From Armatimonadetes bacterium UBA5352 (GTDB lineage Bacteria > Armatimonadota > Zipacnadia > Zipacnadales > UBA5352): a DNA stretch of 60,917 nucleotides. Made by a program: the position numbers and the translations under genes. Below the pieces are notes generated by a model. The model was given only the letters and a program-made list of their open reading frames with translations, was not told the DNA's origin and made no database searches. Where the stretch lies: assembly GCA_002411015.1 (NCBI GenBank), contig DHPY01000090.1:1773-62689 (forward strand). The letters are read 5' to 3'. Below, piece after piece: positions 59,536 to 60,917 of this stretch (positions within the stretch are counted from its first letter, which is position 1; every line of letters begins with the position of its first letter).

Positions 59536-60917
59536 ATGCTGCCATGGATGCTTGCTGCTGCAATTCTCGGGGCAGGCGGCCCTGAGGGCCAGATGACGGT
59601 GGAGAGCGCGAACCTGACCGCCACGATGGGCCAGGCTAACGCCTGGACGATCATGACGATGGAGTGCGGCGGGATGCCGATCACGATCAACGCCGGCGGC
59701 CAGAGCGCCGTGATCAACTCCGAGGCGACCGGCTGGCGCGGCGGTGCGATGGGCGGCAACACCGAGGAGGTGCTCTCGCTCAGCACCGACGGAGAGCCCT
59801 GCGCCACGCCTCCCACCGAAGCCATCACCGAGGAAGTCACGATCGTGAAGACCTCGAAGCTCGCGTCCGTCGAGCACACCGCCACGCTTGAGTTCAGCGG
59901 TGGCGTGCTGCGGCAGACGAACGAGTTCAGCTTCGCCGAGGAGATCAACCTCAGCGCCTTCTACCCCTTCATCTACTCGTTCTCGCCTGAGTTCACCGAC
60001 TGGCTCACGATCCCGGCTGAGGGCGACCCCGAGCCCGGCGAGTTCACCAGCGATGGCGCCCACCGGCTCAACACCGAAATGCAGGCCTTCGCGCTCTACA
60101 ATGACGCCGCCGGTCGCGGCGTGGTGGTCTACCTGCAGAAGTCGCCCGGCGGCGTGGTGACGCTCTGGGACCACGCGAACTACCGCAAGTTCTGGGTGCA
60201 GCCGACGAAGGGCCCGATGAAGGCGGGCACCGAGTTCGATGGCACGTTGCTCCTCGCATGTTTCGAGGGCGGCGATGACTGGCAGGCGGCGGCGCTCGCG
60301 CGGGCCGGCGAACTCCGCGCGGGCTATCCGCCGCAGAAGCCGGAGCCCCGGCCGAACATGCTCTACGATGAGGGCGTCCCCGAGGTGGGCTTCCTCACCG
60401 TAGAGACCGAGAACTGGCTGGCGAAGTTCGAGGCGGCGAGCGCATGGACGCTCGATGAGATCCACTGGAAGGACTTCATGGTCGCCGGCCCGACGGGCCA
60501 CTACGGCACCGTGCTCATCCCCGAGGGCAGCAACTTCATCGGCACCGGGCACTCCGAGGGCGGCCGCGAGGTCGTGCATGCGGTGAGCCTCCGCGTGGAT
60601 GGCGAGGAGCAGCCCGTCGAGGTCGGGGCGACCGCCACCGGCGATGAGATCGAGCTGTTCAAGCGGTCCACGATCCACAAGTTCGACGCCGAGCACACCG
60701 TCACGCTCAAGCCCACTGAGATCGTGGAGCACGCGGTCCTGAAGGCCACTGAGGCGCACGATCTGAAGCTGATGTATCTCTTCATGCACTGCATCGAGCC
60801 CGCCACCACGCGCTGGGTCGCGGAGCTTCCGGATGGCACCATCGAGGAGGGCGAGTTCGCGAGCGACCTGAACATGGAGCTTTCGAAGGACGCCCGGTGG
60901 GTCGCGGAGTGGTTCCC
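59536..60917 (+). CDS. exported or surface hypothetical protein, 3'-truncated by the window end
   Basis: An open frame of 460 codons continues past the edge. It starts at ATG after GGAGG with a short hydrophobic lead (PWMLAAAILGAGG, weak signal). The rest is beta-rich and acidic, with repeated EEV, EFSGG and EFT runs, so a jelly-roll or glycan-binding fold is possible. No family is recognised. Two small hairpins (59467-59477 and 59478-59497) lie in its leader, after the inverted-repeat element. Confidence 0.7.
   Translation, partial: MLPWMLAAAILGAGGPEGQMTVESANLTATMGQANAWTIMTMECGGMPITINAGGQSAVINSEATGWRGGAMGGNTEEVLSLSTDGEPCATPPTEAITEEVTIVKTSKLASVEHTATLEFSGGVLRQTNEFSFAEEINLSAFYPFIYSFSPEFTDWLTIPAEGDPEPGEFTSDGAHRLNTEMQAFALYNDAAGRGVVVYLQKSPGGVVTLWDHANYRKFWVQPTKGPMKAGTEFDGTLLLACFEGGDDWQAAALARAGELRAGYPPQKPEPRPNMLYDEGVPEVGFLTVETENWLAKFEAASAWTLDEIHWKDFMVAGPTGHYGTVLIPEGSNFIGTGHSEGGREVVHAVSLRVDGEEQPVEVGATATGDEIELFKRSTIHKFDAEHTVTLKPTEIVEHAVLKATEAHDLKLMYLFMHCIEPATTRWVAELPDGTIEEGEFASDLNMELSKDARWVAEWF

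Noticed and set aside
1..60917. tRNA, rRNA, CRISPR or insertion-sequence content
   Set aside because: I looked for T-arm GTTCRANNC contexts, regularly spaced repeats and transposase motifs by eye and found none that held up.

Overview
This 60.9-kb window is high-GC bacterial chromosome, densely packed with short intergenic gaps. Most genes lie on the minus strand, with plus-strand blocks at about 9.4-12.8, 26.0-31.7, 36.8-40.1 and 59.5 kb to the end. I saw no tRNA, rRNA, CRISPR array, transposase or phage gene. The mix suggests a free-living heterotroph of an under-studied, probably Terrabacteria-type phylum (Armatimonadota-like is my best guess, inferred from gene content only): a SigH/Sigma-30-type sigma factor and DapL, a two-subunit glycyl-tRNA synthetase followed by a dGTPase-like gene, Hfq, PspA, and a large store of sugar-catabolic oxidoreductases.

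Layout. 0-9.3 kb: sugar-phosphate isomerase, an orphan membrane protein, a three-gene kinase/deoxyhypusine-synthase-like/HAD operon, a Gfo/Idh/MocA dehydrogenase with two tandem M55 D-aminopeptidases, and a ceramidase-like protein. 9.4-12.8 kb: a plus-strand operon of a membrane-anchored coiled-coil protein, PspA (ESCRT-III superfamily) and an AAA ATPase. 12.9-26 kb (minus): Gfo/Idh/MocA, Zn alcohol dehydrogenase, two tandem GYF_2-domain membrane proteins, an M20 peptidase, a DUF1854 protein with an ABC exporter (the pair known from cyanophycin loci), class III aminotransferase, 2-hydroxyacid dehydrogenase and a cell-wall amidase. 26-31.7 kb (plus): Zn alcohol dehydrogenase, miaA, hfq, dapF, dapL, hflX. 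31.8-36.7 kb (minus): aspartoacylase-like, two ferredoxin-nitroreductases, a GNAT and a URO-D-family protein in one tight array. 36.8-40.1 kb (plus): a GlcD-like FAD oxidase and a phosphoglucose isomerase. 40.1-47.1 kb (minus): dGTPase-like, glyS, glyQ, sigH, a CvpA-like protein and a stand-alone class II glutamine amidotransferase. 47.2-53.3 kb: a truncated URO-D remnant, universal stress protein, a tiny secreted peptide, two sugar isomerases, Gfo/Idh/MocA, a homocysteine methyltransferase-like protein and thyX. 53.4-54.5 kb: a terminator-flanked, less GC-rich cassette of a Thoeris-like TIR protein plus a membrane protein. 54.6 kb to the end: Gfo/Idh/MocA, a lipoprotein esterase, an unknown 502-aa protein, a large inverted-repeat element and a partial exported protein.

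Two modules deserve most attention. The PspA-AAA-coiled-coil operon looks like a bacterial counterpart of the ESCRT-III/Vps4 pairing for membrane repair. The TIR plus membrane-protein pair looks like a compact immune cassette in which the membrane protein would replace the usual ThsA or Macro effector. Around them the window is mainly oxidative sugar and peptide catabolism, with four Gfo/Idh/MocA enzymes and three xylose-isomerase-like TIM barrels scattered through it.
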